Below, piece after piece: positions 5,298 to 6,490 of a DNA stretch of 6,490 bases (position 1 is its first letter; every line of letters starts with the position of its first letter). The stretch covers positions 1-6,490 of the forward strand of contig CALISP010000210.1 of assembly GCA_938041705.1 (NCBI GenBank), read 5' to 3'. Below the pieces are notes generated by a model. The model made no database searches. It saw nothing but the letters and a program-made list of their open reading frames with translations, and was not told where the DNA came from. The stretch comes from an uncultured Cocleimonas sp. (lineage in GTDB: Bacteria; Pseudomonadota; Gammaproteobacteria; Thiotrichales; Thiotrichaceae). The translations under genes were made by a program, and so were the position numbers.

Positions 5298-5328
5298 AAG
5301 TGAGATTCTGCCTAGACTTCTCATTTTT
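5298..5328 (+). terminator. Weak hairpin with T-run after the 56-aa gene
   Basis: AAGTGAGA (5298-5305) can pair with TCTCATTT (5319-5326) over eight positions with one G-U pair and a 13-base loop, and the right arm runs into five Ts (5324-5328). The stem is mostly AT, so it would be a weak intrinsic terminator for the acetyltransferase group, if it acts at all. It stands 24 bases before the next start codon. Confidence 0.25.
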
Positions 5329-5352
5329 AGAATTACATTTGATGGAGATAAA

Positions 5353-5736
5353 TTGATATCCATAGCGCCATTTATTAAGTGTAGCGATATAAAGAGCTCA
5401 CTAGATTTTTATACGAATCTTTTAGATTTTAAAGTGCTTCAGGCACCTGACCCCGATCCTGAATCGTTTATGTCTATGTACGCTTATTTAAAAAGAGAAG
5501 ATAGCGATGTCCATCTTTCTCAACATGCTGGTGATGGTGCTTTCGGGAATGTCATTTATATTAAGGTCAATAATATTGATGATATATATAAGGGGTTTGT
5601 TAATAACGGGTTAAAAATACAAAACCTGTCAGGCATATCAATGGAAATTACAGAACAAACCTGGGGCATGACAGAGTTTTATGTAACTGATCCAGACGGA
5701 AATCACATAAGGTTCGGTGAGCAGATTACTGAATAG
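5353..5736 (+). CDS. Glyoxalase/bleomycin-resistance-fold (VOC) protein, TTG start
   Basis: The 127-aa product is a single VOC-domain protein with two beta-alpha-beta-beta-beta halves. The first half has F-I-K-C-S-D-I-K-S-S-L-D-F-Y (7-20) and the strand V-H-L-S-Q-H (53-58); the second has V-I-Y-I-K-V-N-N-I-D-D (67-77) and the terminal W-G-M-T-E-F-Y-V-T-D-P-D-G-N-H-I-R-F (104-121). This ending is typical of bleomycin-resistance-like binding proteins, which bind a ligand as dimers, and also of glyoxalase-type enzymes. The metal-ligand pattern is not decisive, so ligand binding and catalysis are both open. The start is TTG at 5353, set by a strong GGAG five bases upstream; no in-frame ATG lies near it. 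It is followed 45 bases later by the NTF2-like gene. Confidence 0.88.
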   Translation: MISIAPFIKCSDIKSSLDFYTNLLDFKVLQAPDPDPESFMSMYAYLKREDSDVHLSQHAGDGAFGNVIYIKVNNIDDIYKGFVNNGLKIQNLSGISMEITEQTWGMTEFYVTDPDGNHIRFGEQITE

Positions 5737-5781
5737 TTCTAAAATTAAATTTTAAATACTGTCTTTGCTGAGATAAACCCT

Positions 5782-6339
5782 GTGTCACTTGAAAACCATA
5801 AAAATATTATTCGAAATTACATTCGCGCCAAGGATGACAACAAGCCTCTTCTAATGGAGCAAGTATTTACAGAGTCAGCTACTTTAGAGATGGAAGTGAA
5901 GACAGACAACATCTCTTTTCCACCTGATACTGTTAGCCTAAAAGCAATTACTGATGTTTTAGTTAAAAATTTTAGTCAGACTTATGAGAACGTTTATACC
6001 TTTTGCCTGTCTGATTCTTTTAATAATAATGTAAATTCTATTCCCAATACGGTGTCTTGTGATTGGTTAGTTTGCATGACTGAAAGGGACGGCGGGAATG
6101 TTCGAGTAGGATCTGGTAGATATGATTGGCGCTTTAATGAGCAAGGTAATAAAGCGAATCATTTAATTATCACCATTGAAAAGATGCTCATACTAGTGCC
6201 TGCACACACTGAAAAAATATTTGAATGGGTAAAAAAACTACCCTATCCGTTTTGTGATTCAGAAAAAATGTTCGAATTTATACTCGACTTGGATGTATTG
6301 GATTCGATAATAAAAGATAATCGATCCGGAAATAACTGA
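5782..6339 (+). CDS. NTF2/SnoaL-like protein with C-terminal extension, GTG start
   Basis: The 185-aa product begins with the helix-rich H-K-N-I-I-R-N-Y-I-R-A-K-D-D-N (6-20) and continues with F-T-E-S-A-T-L-E-M (29-37), the usual opening of the NTF2-like/SnoaL cone-shaped fold. Later strands around C-D-W-L-V-C-M (94-100) and G-S-G-R-Y-D-W-R-F (111-119) complete the domain by about residue 137. The last 45-50 residues, with a W-V-K-K-L-P-Y-P-F segment (154-162), go beyond a minimal NTF2 domain (about 120-130 aa). Members of this fold are small-molecule isomerases, cyclases or dehydratases, or non-catalytic binding proteins; no substrate can be assigned. The GTG start is supported by GAGA about eight bases upstream. 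It is probably co-transcribed with the VOC gene. Confidence 0.78.
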   Translation: MSLENHKNIIRNYIRAKDDNKPLLMEQVFTESATLEMEVKTDNISFPPDTVSLKAITDVLVKNFSQTYENVYTFCLSDSFNNNVNSIPNTVSCDWLVCMTERDGGNVRVGSGRYDWRFNEQGNKANHLIITIEKMLILVPAHTEKIFEWVKKLPYPFCDSEKMFEFILDLDVLDSIIKDNRSGNN

Positions 6340-6385
6340 GTCAATGTTGAAGCGATGCGATGTCTATCCAAAGGGTAATAATTGC

Positions 6386-6440
6386 AATACCTCTTAAAAG
6401 TAGGGGGGTGGCTTTTAAAAGACAAAATTAATACCTCTTA
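6386..6440 (+). repeat. 11-base direct repeat flanking copy 3 of the hairpin repeat
   Basis: AATACCTCTTA occurs at 6386-6396 and again at 6430-6440, a 44-base period that encloses the G-rich hairpin copy 3. It resembles a target duplication left by insertion of a small element, but the left copy overlaps the first bases of the hairpin arm and the other hairpin copies have no such flanks. Confidence 0.35.
6394..6418 (+). repeat. G-rich hairpin repeat, copy 3
   Basis: TTAAAAG (6394-6400) and CTTTTAA (6412-6418) form a perfect seven-pair inverted repeat, the longest of the three, around an 11-base loop: TA, six Gs (6403-6408) and TGG. It lies in the 136-base gap after the NTF2-like gene, 57 bases before the next start codon, in the same orientation as copies 1 and 2. 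Confidence 0.85.
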
Positions 6441-6475
6441 CGTCACTAAGTATTAGCTACATAAGGAGAGATTAA

Positions 6476-6490
6476 ATGAATGTTTCAAAT
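6476..6490 (+). CDS. Start of a further gene (runs off the right edge)
   Basis: An ATG at 6476 follows a full AAGGAG ribosome binding site (6463-6468) with a seven-base spacer, the strongest translation start in the window. Only five codons, M-N-V-S-N, are present, so nothing can be said about the product. Confidence 0.6.

Noticed and set aside
2718..6418. G-rich hairpins read as intrinsic terminators or as a CRISPR-like array
   Set aside because: The stems are AT-rich with no T-run beyond the arm itself, copy 1 lies between divergent genes where no terminator is needed, and the spacing of over 1 kb with whole genes between copies excludes a CRISPR array.
6243..6425. 60-codon minus-strand frame over the end of the NTF2-like gene
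   Set aside because: It is antisense to a gene with clear family features, has no good start site, and its beginning would run through the G-rich hairpin; I take it as a shadow frame.
936..6490. Chromosomal integron cassette array
   Set aside because: The small accessory genes in one direction suggested it, but the gaps are often only 20-66 bases and I found no recurring pair of GTTRRRY and RYYYAAC core sites; the single GTTAGAT at 4138-4144 has no matching partner.

Overview
The window is AT-rich bacterial DNA with compact genes, short gaps and ordinary Shine-Dalgarno sites. The protein families (DUF3297, an MtfA-type peptidase, a short DksA/TraR-type zinc finger, DinB-fold proteins) and the sequence style suggest a marine-type gammaproteobacterium. 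That placement is inference; there is no rRNA, tRNA or core marker gene here to fix a taxon.

Left end (1-844, minus strand): a block read leftward contains a 36-codon small ORF, whose stop overlaps the start of a 110-aa DksA/TraR-type zinc-finger protein, followed by the N-terminal part of a CmcJ/NvfI-like oxidoreductase cut by the window edge. Centre left (936-2312, plus strand): two unlike DinB-fold metal-binding proteins in tandem, then a small two-helix membrane protein with a C-terminal four-cysteine zinc ribbon. A lone DUF3297 gene (2350-2598, minus) faces them and has a recognisable sigma70-like promoter.

Right part (2786-6490, plus strand): three compact gene groups and the start of a fourth. 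Group A is an MtfA-like metallopeptidase with a C-terminal SEC-C metal-binding tail, whose stop overlaps the start of a four-helix membrane protein. Group B is a GNAT acetyltransferase, a small membrane protein and a 56-aa conserved-looking small protein. Group C is a glyoxalase/bleomycin-resistance-fold protein (TTG start) and an NTF2/SnoaL-like protein (GTG start). The fourth group starts at 6476 with a perfect ribosome binding site.

The most notable feature not explained by the genes is a small dispersed repeat: three copies (2718-2738, 5241-5263, 6394-6418), all in the same orientation, each an A/T-rich inverted repeat (core AAAAG/CTTTT) enclosing exactly 11 bases with a run of six Gs. 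They sit only in the longer gaps, ahead of plus-strand gene groups; a degenerate fourth candidate lies at about 4046-4067. No complete known defence, secretion, biosynthetic or mobile system is present. The gene content looks like an ordinary accessory neighbourhood of small detoxification and modification-type proteins, and the repeat family and the small ORFs are the parts most worth following up.
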